A DNA stretch of 64,000 nucleotides from Paraphaeosphaeria minitans (taxonomy: Eukaryota > Ascomycota > Dothideomycetes > Pleosporales > Didymosphaeriaceae): contig WJXW01000004.1 of NCBI GenBank assembly GCA_015832175.1, positions 4,092,001-4,156,000 on the forward strand, read 5' to 3'. Every line of letters starts with the position of its first letter. Position 1 is the stretch's first letter. A model generated the notes under the pieces. That model was not told the DNA's origin, did not search any database, and saw only the letters and a list, made by a program, of their open reading frames with translations. Positions 49,791 to 62,855 of the stretch are shown piece after piece. The position numbers and the translations under genes were made by a program.

Positions 49791-50213
49791 TAACTAGTGT
49801 AGTGAGGTAGTGACACTATATACGAGTATAGGATCTTTTAGGCCTTATTATTAAAAGAAGTACTATTTAAACCTCTTATTAGATTATATACTATTAGTAT
49901 TAGATTATTACTTAAGATATAATACTAATCTACTAAAACTAAATTAGTTAGCTTATAATAATTTACTTACTTAGTTATATATTAAGGATAGTTAGAATAA
50001 GTATAGCCGTTAATAAGTATAGTTACTATAGAGATACTTAGGTACTTATTTAACTATAGTAGTAGTTTACTAGTTATTTATTAAAAGTAGGGCTAGATAG
50101 GTAATACTAATATAATATTAAAAGATGTAGTAGAGGTAAAATCTAGCCGATATAGAATTTAACTAACAGACCTATAAGTTATTAATATAATATAATTACT
50201 ATAGGTATAGTTT
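49791..50213. repeat. AT-rich, RIP-like unassigned sequence
   Basis: This stretch is nearly all TA-rich words with few CA, TG or CG dinucleotides, like the transposons beside it. I could not match it to either LTR or internal sequence in this window. It may be a more degraded repeat, or host sequence caught in RIP that spread from the neighbouring repeats. Confidence 0.5.
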
Positions 50214-50635
50214 TGTTAAATCCAAGAGGGTAGCTAGTCCTAAAGGGTTAAGGTTAGTTCTTAGGCAGGAGTACTTATAGAAGGTAGAAGGTCTTATTAA
50301 TATAATAGTATTTTACAAAGTGTAACAAGTTAACAATTTAGTCTACTAGAATCTAAATAATAGATTAATAAATAGATTAAACACGAGTATAGAGGTCTAT
50401 CCTCGCGTTTCTATATACTAAGACTACTCTACTACTTAGTGCTCCTAAGTAACTAAGCGTATTACATAACCTACTTAGCTACTTAAGGCTCTTAAGTGGC
50501 TAAGCGTATTATATAATCTAATCTAAGCCTCTTAGTATCTATTTATTACGTCTATAACCCTATTATCGCTTTATTATACCTTTATAAGCGCCTAACTTTT
50601 ATATTACTATCTAGTTTGTAACATTATCTCCTCCC
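50214..50635 (-). repeat. Inverted gypsy-type LTR with adjoining purine-tract remnant
   Basis: Read on the minus strand, the first 160-170 bp (50214 to about 50385) match the 3' part of the 424-bp gypsy LTR almost perfectly, from TGTTAAATCC onward. After that it diverges to a related but distinct LTR sequence. It runs TG...CA (50214-50623, 410 bp). It is followed by TTATCTCCTCCC (50624-50635), which in the other orientation is the polypurine tract that precedes gypsy 3' LTRs. This is therefore the 3' LTR of an oppositely oriented, related element that Gypsy B interrupts. Confidence 0.75.
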
Positions 50636-51059
50636 TGTTAGGATCCCAGAATCCACATAGGCAGGCAGGCTGCTTATAACGCGCGTAGGCTCTGAACCCT
50701 GCTAAAGGATTATGTAATGTCCCACAATATCCTATATGCTAAGCTATAGGATATTAGGATCACGTAACTAAGTTATATAACTATACTATAGGATTCCCAC
50801 GCGTCTCACGCATAGGACCTATAAGACATTATAGGATTTGTGGAACAAAGTAGCTATATAGGAACGTAAGAATAAGCTTCTTATACTTGTGTTTAATCTA
50901 TTTATTAATCTATTATTTAGATTCTAGTAGACTAAATTATTAACTTATTACACTTTATAAGATACTATTATATTAATAAGACCTTCTATCTTTTATAAGT
51001 ACTCCTGCCTAAGAACTAACTTTAACCCTTTAGGACTAGCTACCCTCTTAGATTTAATA
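50636..51059 (+). repeat. Gypsy B 5' LTR (424 bp)
   Basis: It starts TGTTAGGATCC and ends TTTAATA. It aligns end to end with 4628-5051 and 10871-11294. Confidence 0.94.
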
Positions 51060-54000
51060 TCTTAAACACCCTTAATATAAGTACTTTATAAACTTCTACC
51101 TTTTCTACAGCTTTAGGTGCTGCTAAGATTACTCCTATAAAGAATAGTAGTAAGGCGTATAAACCTAATCTCTACTTTAGTGAACAATCTTAAACTAACG
51201 TCTAGATTCTTTAGTTAGACCTCTACTTCTTTAACTTAGATAAACCTCTTAAAGACAAAAAGAAGGTTATTTTTATAGCGATATATATGTGAGGAGATAC
51301 AGGATTATAGATCTATCCCTACTTTAAAAAGTACCTAGGAATGGACTACGATAATAATAATAATAATTACATAAATAAGCACGCTAATGTAGTTAATATT
51401 ATTAAAGATTATAATAACTTTAAGAAATACTTTAAATAACTCTTTAGGATTGCTAATAAGGACTCTATTGTAAAGGTAAAGATTTAGACTATAATTTAGA
51501 AATAATTAGTAGCTAAGTATATAGCTAAGTTTTGTAGATACGCTATACAACTTAACTAGAATAATAAATCTCTTTAGGATATGTATAAATAAGGACTTAA
51601 ATAGAAACTACGTAAGGAACTCTTACGTAGTAGTGTATAAATTGCTAACTTTAAAGAACTATACAAAGAAACTATTAAAATTAATAAAGAGTGGTTTTTA
51701 TTACAACAAGAGCTCTACTAAAACCCTAGGGCGATAAGCTTTAGATAACTAGCAAAAATAGTTTATAAGAACCCTATTAGAATTGTCTAAAAGTAACAGC
51801 TAAGGAACTACTAGAGATATGAACTAATAGAAGATGTCTAGTTTAACTACTTAGGCAAAAGAAAAGGAGGAAGGATAGGCCTTAAGTAGCCTAATAAACG
51901 CGTCTCTAATAAAAGTTAATAACTAATAACTAAGACCCGTAAATGCTTTATATGTGGTAAACTAGGCTATATAGCTAGGAACTATAGATTAAAGAACAAA
52001 GTCTATTAAACTAAGTTAAATGTACTAACTATTAAAGACTAAGAACCTAATAAAGAATAGGAAGTTATTATAACACTATTTAGTTACTAACGTGTTACAC
52101 TAGAGTAAAGTAAGTAATTAGATTTACCTAACTTACAACTATACGAAAATCTAGAAGATAACTCTAACGTATACTATAATGTAGAAGACGTAGAAGAGAT
52201 ACTAAAATCTCCTACTCCTTACCTATAAAGTAGGCAGAAAGAAGATAACCCTATGTTACCTAAGTATAAACTAAATGTTTAGGACTATATAGAACCCTAC
52301 TAGGCACTAAAAGAAATGCAACCCTACAAAAATAAGAAGTTAGACTACGTACTAAAGTACTATCTAGACTACTAAAATCCTACACACTAATTCTATATAT
52401 AGATGTATTACGAAGAACTAATATACACACAACATAAGGTAGAGAAAGAGGAGAATAAGAAATAACTTAGAAGGAAACTGCGCTATAGATAGATATAGAC
52501 AGACTGCCCTATTATAGCTTACGACAAATACCTCTAGGATAAATAATAAGTAAAATACTTTCCTTACCTTATACTAAAGGGTAACAAATGCTGTAATATG
52601 CTTATTAATAGAGACTATATATAACTGTACTAGTACACGTGTCTAAACTAAAACTGCAAATACTACTATATAGCTAAACACTTAGACAGCTTTATAAACT
52701 ACCCTACGTAAGAAGTAATAATAGAGCTACTAATTTAACTAGTACATAAGAATAGTAAAGACCGCAAGAGGAAAAATAAAAGAACATCCTTATAGAAAGA
52801 AGAAGAAGAAGACGATTTATATAAGCTACGTACTTAAGAATAACAATAGAAGCAGATGCTTAGAAACGTATACTAGGTACTAGAACTTAACTACAACCTA
52901 TACGAACAGATGTCTTTTTTAGGCCTAAACTTAGACAAGAAAATACTTTTATTAAATTAAATGCTATAGTAAGTATAGTATTAGTTAAGCAACTAGTACA
53001 GTTTAAAGGAATATAGGCTTAAGCTCTTGTAGACTTAAGAGTAGAAAGGAACTTTATATTTTATTAAACAGCAAAATAAGCAGGACTTATAATATTAGAG
53101 AAAAAAGTACTCTACATTATTTATATCGCAAATAGATCCCTAATGCCTAAGACACCTTAAATATACTAGGAGGTCACTACTATAATAACAGTCTAAGAAT
53201 ATAGAGAGGAACTTACCTTAGATGTCTTACTAGGATCTAAGTATAAGTTAGTCTTAGGATTACCTTAGTTAACAATATATAACCTATAGATTAACTAGGG
53301 TACAAAGAAAATATTATTTAAACGCTGCAATTGTGCATTATAAGTAAAGCCTACGCATTAACTAAAAATAATAGTAAATAAGGGAGTTATTAATAATATA
53401 ATACTGCGATAGATAGTTAAAAAATAGAAGTACACTTTAGTAGACGCTAGTAAGAACTACTAGGTTAAGAAGCGCGAGAAGAAGGATAATAGCACACCCC
53501 TTACCTTACTAAGAGAGTACAGGAAATAAACACATATATTTATAGAAAAGGAAGGAAAAGTAAATCTACCAGAACATTAACCCTAGGATCTTACGATAGA
53601 CCTAAAAGAGGGGAAGACGCCACCCTTTAGACTACTATATAGTAAGACAGGAGAAGAACTCCTTAAAGAACGTAATTTTATTAAAACAAACTTTAAGAAA
53701 GGATATATACAACTATTAAAGTCACTAGTAGTAAGCCCTTTTATATTTGTTAAGAAAAAGGATGGATTAGACAGACTATATGTTAACTACTAATAATTTA
53801 ACAACATAACAATAAAGAACTAATATCTACTACTAAATATTGCAGAGTTACAAGATTAATTATCTTAAGCTAAGATATTCATAATAATAGATCTAAGAGA
53901 CGGTTACCACCTTATATGAATTAAAAAGGGTAAAGAATGGAAAACAGCGTTTTAATTACGCTACAGACTATTTAAATACAAGGTTATGCCTTTTGGACTT

Positions 54001-55633
54001 ACAAACGCACTAGTAGCTTTTATAGCACTTATTAATAACGTACTCCGCGAATATCTAGACATATTTGTTATTGCGTATATAGACGATATTCTCGTCTTTT
54101 CTAAAAACAAATTAGACTACACTAAGCATATATAGATAGTACTAGAAGCACTAAATAAAGCATACCTTTGTATTAAACTTAAGAAATGTAAGTTTAACGT
54201 TAAATAACTTAAATTCCTAGGACACATTATTACTATAGAAGGAATTAAGATAGCACTAAGTAAAGTTAAATATATTAAGAACTAGCTAATACTAAAGACA
54301 GCCAAGAATATCTAAAAATTCTTAGGATTCTATAGATTTAACTAACAATTTATCCAAGATTACGCAAAGGTCACAATACCTTTAATAAATCTTATAAAGA
54401 AGGACGTACCCTTTAAATAAATAAATAAGTGTAGAATGTTATTCTAACTCCTTAAGACAGTATGTATTATAGAACCTATCCTTATTTATTTTAGAAGCGA
54501 TAAACCACTACGCTTTAAAATAGACACTAGCGATCTTGCGCTAGGCGCCTACGCTAAATAAAAACGTAATAGTAAATAGCACCTAATTGCCTATTACTTA
54601 TACAAATTTAATAACGCTGAAACACGATACAACGTATATAATAAAGAACTCTACGCTATTATTAAAGCTTTAAAGCACTAGAGGATTTACGCGCTTAGTT
54701 ACTTAACGCTAGAAGTCTATATAGATTACAAAAACCTTCTAAGGTTCACGATAATAAAAGAACTTACACCACAACAATAAAAATAGTTATAAACTACTAG
54801 GCAATACAAGTTTAAAATCATCTATATAGCTAGAAAAGAAAATAGTAGAGTAGACACTCTTAGCCAACAAAGTAATCTAGTAGGAGAAAAGGCAAAAACC
54901 TTCTCTGCAATCCTTTGCAAAGCTAAAGATAGATCTCTAGAACTAATAGTAGAACTAAATTAACTTTTAGTAATTAACTAAGAAGTTCTAGAACATCTAT
55001 AGACCAAGATTATCCGATAATACCACAATAACTCTATGTACGGACACCTAGGCATCACAAAAACAATAGAACTTATCTAAAGGAATTACACCTTTAAAGA
55101 AATTAAAGAAGCTGTAATAACTTATATCTATAAATGTGCAGAATGCTAAAGAAATAAACACAGTATATATCTTAAATATAGAGAGATATAAGCAATTAAG
55201 ATACTAACAGCACTATAGGAAGACATTGCTATAGATTTTATTATAGGAATTCTAAACTCTAAGGATCTAATAACAGGAATTAAATACAATAGCATACTAG
55301 TAATAGTCTACTAACTAACTAAGTATGTTAAGCTTATTCTATGCTTTAAAAGAATAACAGCAAAAGAACTCGCTTTTCTTATCCTAGACAGACTAATTAG
55401 ACACTATAGAATCCTAAAAATAATTATTAGCGATAAAGATAAGCTCTTTACGTTAAATTATTAGACAACGCTTATAGCACTACTTAGAATAAAACAAAAG
55501 CTATTAATAGCTTACTATCTATAAACGGACAGACAGATAGAACGTACAAACTAAACTATAGAAACGTACCTACGCATCTACTGTAATAGTTAGAAGAATA
55601 ACTAGGTTTTATTACTACCTATAGTATAGTTAG
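51060..55633 (+). pseudogene. Gypsy B gag-pol remnant, part 1 (gag to integrase)
   Basis: This is the degraded polyprotein of Gypsy B up to the Copia B insertion point. The gag zinc knuckle is at 51941-51988, with both the His and the last Cys changed to Tyr, a typical RIP outcome. The RT catalytic box YIDDILVF at 54076-54099 is intact, and RNase H and integrase sequences follow. The knuckle and the RT are in different frames, as in Gypsy A. Stops replace expected Gln and Trp codons. Copia B cuts the integrase domain at 55633, within the segment homologous to 9608-9640 in Gypsy A. Confidence 0.9.
55629..55633. repeat. Target-site duplication GTTAG, left copy (Copia B)
   Basis: GTTAG directly precedes the Copia B 5' LTR and recurs at 62851-62855. 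Gypsy A has the empty site (CAGTTAGCCTATAA near 9620-9635). Confidence 0.95.
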
Positions 55634-55871
55634 TGTCCGTACAGTTTATCGTATAAGTAGCACTGGGTGAAGTGGGGGCCTGCCTACCTGTAGGGACCCG
55701 TACAAGGACCCACTACTTAGGTCAGCGCTAAGAGGCAGAGACTTTATAAAGCCCTCAGTGCCCCTTTGTACGATAGACCAGACGTAATTAATTGAACCTA
55801 CTTCTCACCCTTTGCACAATAGTATACTATTAACCCTTAAATGCTTAATTGTAGATTAAGCCAAACCAACA
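55634..55871 (+). repeat. Copia B 5' LTR (238 bp)
   Basis: It runs TGTCCGTACAG to AACCAACA. A TATA-like TTTATAAAG lies near 55743, a likely promoter of the element. Confidence 0.95.
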
Positions 55872-55960
55872 CTAATTAGTGGTTAATTCTAATCAACTGT
55901 AAACTAGCAAGGTCTAAAGACGGAGCGCCCTGTAAGCTAGATACGTAGGCTCTGTATTAT

Positions 55961-56189
55961 TACCTTTACTAGAGATTGAATTTCAAATTATACGATAAGC
56001 AGAAACAAAGCGCGCACATCTATAAAGAGTCGCATGATCTAGTCTAAGCTATTCTATAGAAAAGAAAGGAGATAATACCTTTACTAGAGATCGAATTTTG
56101 GATTATACAATAAGTAGAAACAAAGCGCGCACATTTGTAAAGAGTCGCATAATCTAGTCTAAGCTATTCTACAAAAAAGAAAGGAGATA
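55961..56189 (+). repeat. 115-bp tandem duplication in the copia leader (Copia B)
   Basis: Units start with TACCTTTACTAG at 55961 and 56076, with the same period and place as in Copia A (4204-4432). Each unit contains GAGTCGCA and the AAGAAAGGAGATA end. Confidence 0.9.
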
Positions 56190-56285
56190 GTAAGCACATT
56201 CATAACCCTAAAAAACACGTCGTACAATTAAACCAGCGATAACTAAACGCAAACACGTTGCACGACTAAGAAAGACAACAATAAC

Positions 56286-59200
56286 ATGGCCTTAAGACTA
56301 GGAGACTTCTTAGAGGAACTACAACCTAAGGACGTCGCGCAATAATTAATACTGCCTCTTTAGTAGAAAGACAAAGCTGAAGTAATATGGCTTTAACAAG
56401 TAGAGGAAGCAACAAACATTAAGGCCATTACCTTAAGAGGAGAGATCGCACGAAAGTACTAGGTGGACAGAGTGGATCTACACAGCTACCTACCCCCTTC
56501 TCTAAAACAGCTAAACACTTATACAGTGTACATAATTGCGCAATATCGCGTAAGCAGCCTTAAAGGTAAAGAGGTAATCTCTTCTTTTACTAAAGATTTT
56601 AATAACTAGAAAGAGAGAACCTTTAATAAGATTAGTTATACAGCAAGAAAAAAGCTTATTGCTTTTTTTACAAAGGAAGGCTTTGTCGCTACTAATTCTA
56701 TAATAAAGGACACCTATATAAAGAAACTCTTTAAACTGTTATAGCTTAACTATAAGCTACAGACCCTTCGCATAATAACTCTGCAACTGTAACCCAAACC
56801 GCTTCGCACAATCCTAACCATACAACCTACACTATTTGCAGGCAATGTATATACACATAGAGCACAGCTGGGGCCTATCCCTATACGTGCGAGGATAGAG
56901 ACACCATATATAGAGCCACACTAGTGGCAGCAGCCTGAAACCCAGACTACTTTTGCCCAATAAACTACATCGTACAAAGAGGCTAGACACTCCTAGTCTC
57001 CTTAACAACTAGGAGATCATGCTTATATCCAGCCAGACAAGATCATTCTCTTTTAGAAGGCTTAGAGTAAAGAGAATAACTACACTAGTAGGCTGTACAA
57101 TATCCTAGTAGACAAGGCAAAAGTCTTTAGAGAACTATGCTATAGGCTAGGTATACTATAGGACCAGTATGTAAACATCTTTCTAGGAATCCTTTCTAAT
57201 TGTGCGAGTACCTACTACCTACACAACATTAGACCAGGACTTCTATAGGATGAATTGTACGACAGACTAAACAGGCACTTTAACACTAGTGTTAATCACA
57301 ATTAGTACTAGACAGACTGGATCACTCTTACCTTTAAACACTATAAAAGGAATAATCTAGCTGCTATATCGCATAAGGCCCTAGAAGTAATAATTAATAA
57401 GCTTACCTTAGCCTAAAGGGCTCTTAGATAAGGCTTTAGTAGTGAATTATAACTACACACCACTATTATACGAGCATGCCGCGGCCATCCTAACCTTAAA
57501 CAAGCTATGTTTAACCCTAAAAACATAGTAGAAGGCTTACTTAGCGACCTTCGTGCGTTACTCTAAGTTGCTAAAGATAGGAAGAAGTCACAGTTCCTCT
57601 AAGACAGTAAAGAGGTGTACTACACTAATTAACAATATAACAATCCTAATCGCACGAGAGGATCTAGCCCCTCTAGAGGCAGATTAACCTTTAGACCAAA
57701 AGGAAGGGGTAACTTTAGAAGTTTAAGCTCTCGCACGAAGCAGAAATGCTTTGTGTGCTATAAAGAAGGATGCTAGTCCACTAACTATCTACTAAGGGAT
57801 ACCCAGCGAGCTAGAAGGCAATACATGTTGTTATACGCTAACTTCTACAAACATAAACCCTCTGCTATAGATGTATAAGTATACATCCTTAACTTTAAAG
57901 GAGAGCTAGAGGAAGAAGACTATCGCACGAAAGAGGAGGAAGATAAATAAGACTAATAGAGTGATAAAGAAGAAGTATAGAAGGCTACCTTATACCTTAC
58001 TTCTACTACCTACTTTTATCGCACAACTGGCGAAGACATCCAACATGGTAAGGATAATGAGAATACAGAGGAACCTGCACAACTGTTCACTCTAGCTGGT
58101 TGGTATCGTACAAAGTACTAAGGAGAACTCTGGGACATAGGCGCCGCATGAGTGTCTACAGTAGAAAAGGACCAGCTTACTGCCTACTTGCACGAAAACC
58201 TGACTACTAAAGTAGACTAGTTACTAGGATCTACTAATATTAGCTTTGGAGGACAGGGTTCCTAGATATCTCTAGGCACTGTACGAATCACTAACCCTGT
58301 AAAAATAGTAACCTACTATATCCTTAACTCCCTAACACTATTCCTGCTATTACTAGCAGATACTAACAGACTTAGGGCATACTTTAATAACATCCTAGAT
58401 GTTATTGTATAAAGGGACAGTACAATAGTCCTAGTTATACAAAAGTAGGGTCACCCCTTCTTTAACCTTAGTAATAAGGAATTAGCTCTCTTCTTTACAG
58501 AGACAGAACTCTAACGCCTACACTGCTGTTTTGGACACCCCTAGACAGAAAGACTGTACAAGCTTCTTACTTAGGCAGGGCATGAAGTAGAGAGCTCTAT
58601 ACTAGAAGAAGTGAGGAAGTTCTGTTACTACTACTAGTTGTACAACCAAGCGCTAAGACGCTTTAAGTTCTCTATCCAAGATGACTTATACTTTAACTAT
58701 AAGATTATTATTAATGTTGTATAAATTGGTAAAAGGGATGTCCTACACATTATTAATATAGACATATTCTTTTAGGCAGCCTAATTCCTAAGATTAATAA
58801 CTACACGAGACACTTGGAATGCCTTAATAAGATACTGGATTAATGTATACCAAGGCCTACTAGATTACATTATCTATAACCTAGGAACTAATTTCGCTTC
58901 GAACAAGTTTCAGAATCGTGCGAAGATAGTTAGGGCAGAATGTAGGTAAATGCTAGTAGAGGCACACTAGGCTGTAGGCAAGATTAAAAGAGTATATACA
59001 CTACTATGCTAAGCGTACAATATCCTAAGAGCTGAGATTAATAGTTGTACAGACAATAAGACAGTGCTATAGATGGCAGTAAAGGCACTAAATAACACAG
59101 CTGGGCCTAATAGCATAGTACCTACCCTCCTAGTCTTTGGTGCCTACCTAAGGATTAATAAGGACTCTCTACTCTCACTAGAACTAATTGCCTGAGCCAA

Positions 59201-61313
59201 TGCAGTTCAGAAAGCAATAAAAATGCTTAAGAAGGATAGAGCTAAAGTTGAAGTTGCTTGTACAATTAACACTAGGAATAGCCTGTTATTGCACGGAACC
59301 CTTGCACTCCCACTGGGCTCTGAAGTTATGGCCTAGAGAGAAAAGAAGGGATGGCAAGGACTATACGAGCTTAAGAGCATTAAAGGAAGAGATATTATCC
59401 TAGAGCTTAAAAATAGACCTCTAAAACTGCGCTATATATAGGTTAAACCATACTATCGCGCAACTAAAGACAGCACATAGGAACTATAGGATGTAGATGC
59501 TCCTATAGCCGCACAAATTAAAGCTCTAAAGCTAAGACTAAGGGGAAGACCTAGGAAGGACTAAACTACTATAGTCGCATAATTAGGTGAAGCTTAACAA
59601 AGATTAGGAAGACTAAACACCCAGTTTATCACCTAAAAAGAAAAGGATAACTTTAAGCTTACACTAAAACTTCGTGTGGATGGCGTTATTACTACACCTG
59701 GCTAGCCCTTTAAAGAATTAGATATAGCAGAAATGAATGCCCTTATTGCTAATAGCACTTTTGAAATCTTGTCGTACGACCCTAATAAATAACCTGGCTG
59801 TATCTTTAACCTACGTCTCGTATGAGAGATTAAAGGCAAGACAACCCAACTATATAAGAAATTAAGACTTGTCTTTGCTGGCTATTTAGACAAAGAAAAA
59901 GAGGAGATCTTTACATAATCCTCTACTATCTAGCGCATAAGCTAGAGGTTGCTGTTAGCTCTTTCTGCAACACTAATTTAGTTGTACAACATACACATTA
60001 AGCTTAGGGACATCACTTAGGCCTATGTGCAGTCTACTAACAAACTTCTTCGCACATTATACGCCTAACCACTAGTAGAAATGCGCGATTTCTTCCCACT
60101 AAACATGATTCTGTGAGTTGTACGACCTCTGTATGGCGCAGCAGAATTAGGTCTCTACTGGTTTAAGACATACCACAACCACTATAAGGAGAAACTAAGG
60201 ATGCATGTGTTAACGTACGACTTATGCCTACTTATCACAGATAAGGGACCTGAGATGTTTGGTATTACTGGACTCTAGACTAATAACACCCTTAGTGTGG
60301 TCACAGAAAGTTTCGTATAATAAGAAGAGGAGCAGCTCTATGCTGCAAAGTTTTGTGCGAAGGACAAAAGCGTCTTAACACAAGACAGGGTAATTGAGTT
60401 TAATAGAGGCAAAATCCAACTTACCTAGGGTGTTGTCACCCTAGAATAGAAGAGACAGGCTGAAAGCCTTCGCATAATTAATCCCTAGGACAAAGACGCT
60501 GCACACTAATATATTATATAACGAGCAAGAGGTGCATATATCTCTTTAGTTTGCCAACTAGAAGCAACATTTAACCTGTCTATTGCCGCGCAAATAACAG
60601 TACTAACAGAAGAAGATATTAAGGCACTAAACATGCGTTTGAACTGGCAAATTCAGAATACACAAAGAGGACTAAAATTTATTCTACTTAACCTAGGTCG
60701 CACAAAGCTGTTCATCTTTACAGATAGCTCTTTTACTAATAACAGAGACCTAAGCTTATAGCTTGGCTTTGTTATTGTGCTAGTAGAGGAACATCGCACA
60801 ACAACTTAGGACTTTAAAATCTATGGCAACATTATCTACTGGAACTTAGTGAAGTGTAAAAGAGTAACTAGAAGTGTTCTAGCAAGCGAATTGTACAGTC
60901 TAGTAGGCAGTTTTAATAATGCAATTGCATTAAGCACAACACTCCAATAGATCGTACAAACACTTTAGATCCCCCCAATTCCTGTTATAGTCTATACTAA
61001 CTCAAAATCCCTGTACGAATGCCTTGTACAACTAGGCACTATAAACAAAAAACGCCTTATAATTAACATTATGTCAATTAGGGAGTCGTACGAAAAACAG
61101 GAAATTACAGAGATTAGGTGGATTAATGGCAAAAACAATCCTGCTAATACTTATACAAAGAAAGCACCTAACTAGGCACTCCAAACACTAATCTCAACAA
61201 ATAAACTACACATTACTATTAAGGCTTCAGTAGACAGAGTTAACAAGAACCGCACGACAGAGTAACTACTCTACTGCACAACATTTCTTTTATTATTTCA
61301 CTTACCATTTTAA
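56286..61313 (+). pseudogene. Copia B gag-pol, frame intact but with RIP nonsense codons
   Basis: A single frame of 1,675 codons runs from the ATG at 56286 (MALRLGDFLEEL) to the TAA at 61311 without a net indel. It is broken only by substitutions, chiefly TAG or TAA where Gln is expected and TAG or TGA where Trp is expected. Landmarks in order are a zinc-knuckle-like KCFVCYKEGC (57744-57773), a protease-like WDIGAA (about 58131), a GHP...ERLYKLLT integrase start (about 58537), RT blocks VVRPLYGAAELG and GLxTNNTL (about 60117-60290) and RNase H (LFIFTDSSFTNNRDLSL, about 60709). The RT catalytic Asp pair expected at TDDT reads TNNT in both copia copies. Not functional. Confidence 0.9.
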
Positions 61314-61439
61314 AAAAAAAAAAAAAAAAAAAAAATTTTTTTCTTTTCTTCTGTCTAACTTGCTATAACTTCGCACAGACACATTCATTTTTAGGCTGTA
61401 TAGGCCCTACTACTAATTTAACATCACAGTTTTATTATA

Positions 61440-62015
61440 AGAGAGGAAACACATCGCAGGAGATCGTATAAAGATATTAAAGAACATATTTTCTGCATTA
61501 ATAATTTAGATATTTTAAGACTAGGCCTACCTACCCCTCCGTGCGACGAAGACATTCACCCCCCCCTATATACAACGCTTACAACAAGCACTATGCAACT
61601 TCTATACATAGGCACTGTATAATCTAGACTTATAACCTAGGATTGTACAACAATCTAGGAACACCTAATTACTAGCATTAGTAGTGCCGCACAAGTAAGC
61701 ATAAGGCTCATTTTAAACTTGGCTACGCGACTAGATAAGCACCACTTACTAATATCCCTTACATCGTACAACGTGAGTAGCCCACTACTAGAGGTTCATA
61801 CCAACTGGGATTTGCACAACAATATCCTAGGAGGGCATTTGGGCCACCCTAGCCTCTTTATCCTACACCTATTAGCATTATACAATAAAAACAAAGATGC
61901 TCTAGAGGATTTATTATACGTCTACCGCCAGGCTCTGCATGAAGGCCCTCATACTAGGCAAACCAGTGGGGAGGTTAACCTGAATGCGCGATCCAGTCTG
62001 GCCCACAATAACTAG
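61440..62015 (+). pseudogene. Possible third ORF of Copia B, downstream of pol
   Basis: Between the end of gag-pol and the 3' LTR lies a frame of about 190 codons, with the TAG stop at 62013-62015. It is interrupted only by three TAA/TAG codons that RIP could have made from Gln. The last 98 codons are fully open (MATRLDKHHLLISLT... to ...ARSSLAHNN). I recognise no domain. Copia elements normally have only a short 3' untranslated stretch here, so 1.3 kb is unusual; envelope-like third ORFs occur at this place in some plant Sireviruses. The same region exists in Copia A (about 16320-16915) but is more degraded. It could also be a non-coding 3' region that stays open by chance. Confidence 0.4.
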
Positions 62016-62612
62016 CACAAAGACACTAGTAGTAAAGGCACCGGCGCCTAACAAACTAACAGTGTTATTAGCCATTGTATAATAGCAAGTGTGTGTGTGT
62101 GTATATATGTGTGTCTTATTAAAAATCAGCATTATATAAAAAAGCTATATACATTCACTAGTGACAGAGTACTAGCCACCAGACACTAGGACACTAAAAA
62201 GAACAAGGAAAAAAGGGAGGAAGGTACACGTACGTTAAAGTGGGATAAAGGAGAGAGGGTTTAGGAGAGCTAGGAGACATCCTTTTATACCTACTTACTA
62301 AGACCTAGCGCTAAGTATTGCATTACTTAACACCCCACCTTCTATTTGCGCACAAGGCACATGCCTAGAAAGAGCCTTATTATACAATGCGGCTCTGCTA
62401 CTGTACAAGGGGGTAAGGTAAAAACTAAGCAGGTTAGCTGTTACTGCCTATTTGCACAAGAGCAGGTGCAAACAGGACCTCTACTACATAGTAACACCGC
62501 ACCTACCCCATAACCTATTCTAATGGGGGAAGGCCAACTGTATGGATAGAGAAGGACAGGAAAGGGAAGCGTATAATAGACATAGGCTATTGCACAAAAG
62601 AAAAGTTGCTAG

Positions 62613-62850
62613 TGTCTGTACAGTTTATCGTATAAGTAGCACTGGGTAAAGTAGGGGCCTACCTACCTGTAGGGACCCGCACAAGGACCCACTACTTAGG
62701 TCAGCGCTAAGAGGCAGAGACTTTATAAAGCCCTTAGTGCCCCTTTGTACGATAGACCAGACGTAATCAATTGAACCTACTTCTTACCCTTTGCACGATA
62801 GTATACTATTAACCCTTAAATGCTTAATTGCAGATTGAGCTAAACCAACA
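62613..62850 (+). repeat. Copia B 3' LTR (238 bp)
   Basis: It runs TGTCTGTACAG to AACCAACA. It is followed by GTTAG and by Gypsy B integrase sequence. Confidence 0.95.
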
Positions 62851-62855
62851 GTTAG
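62851..62855. repeat. Target-site duplication GTTAG, right copy (Copia B)
   Basis: It matches 55629-55633. Confidence 0.95.

Larger units (their letters stand above)
55634..62850 (+). mobile_element. Copia B: complete Ty1/copia element nested in Gypsy B
   Basis: This is a 7,217-bp element with two 238-bp LTRs and GTTAG duplications. It has a leader with the 115-bp tandem repeat, one gag-pol frame (56286-61313), a poly-A/poly-T tract, a 1.3-kb 3' region with a possible extra ORF, and a purine-rich stretch (about 62548-62572) before the 3' LTR. The two LTRs differ at about a dozen sites, all of them transitions, as expected if RIP rather than age made the differences. Far more CA and TG words survive than in Copia A, so this copy was hit less often or later. 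Confidence 0.95.
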
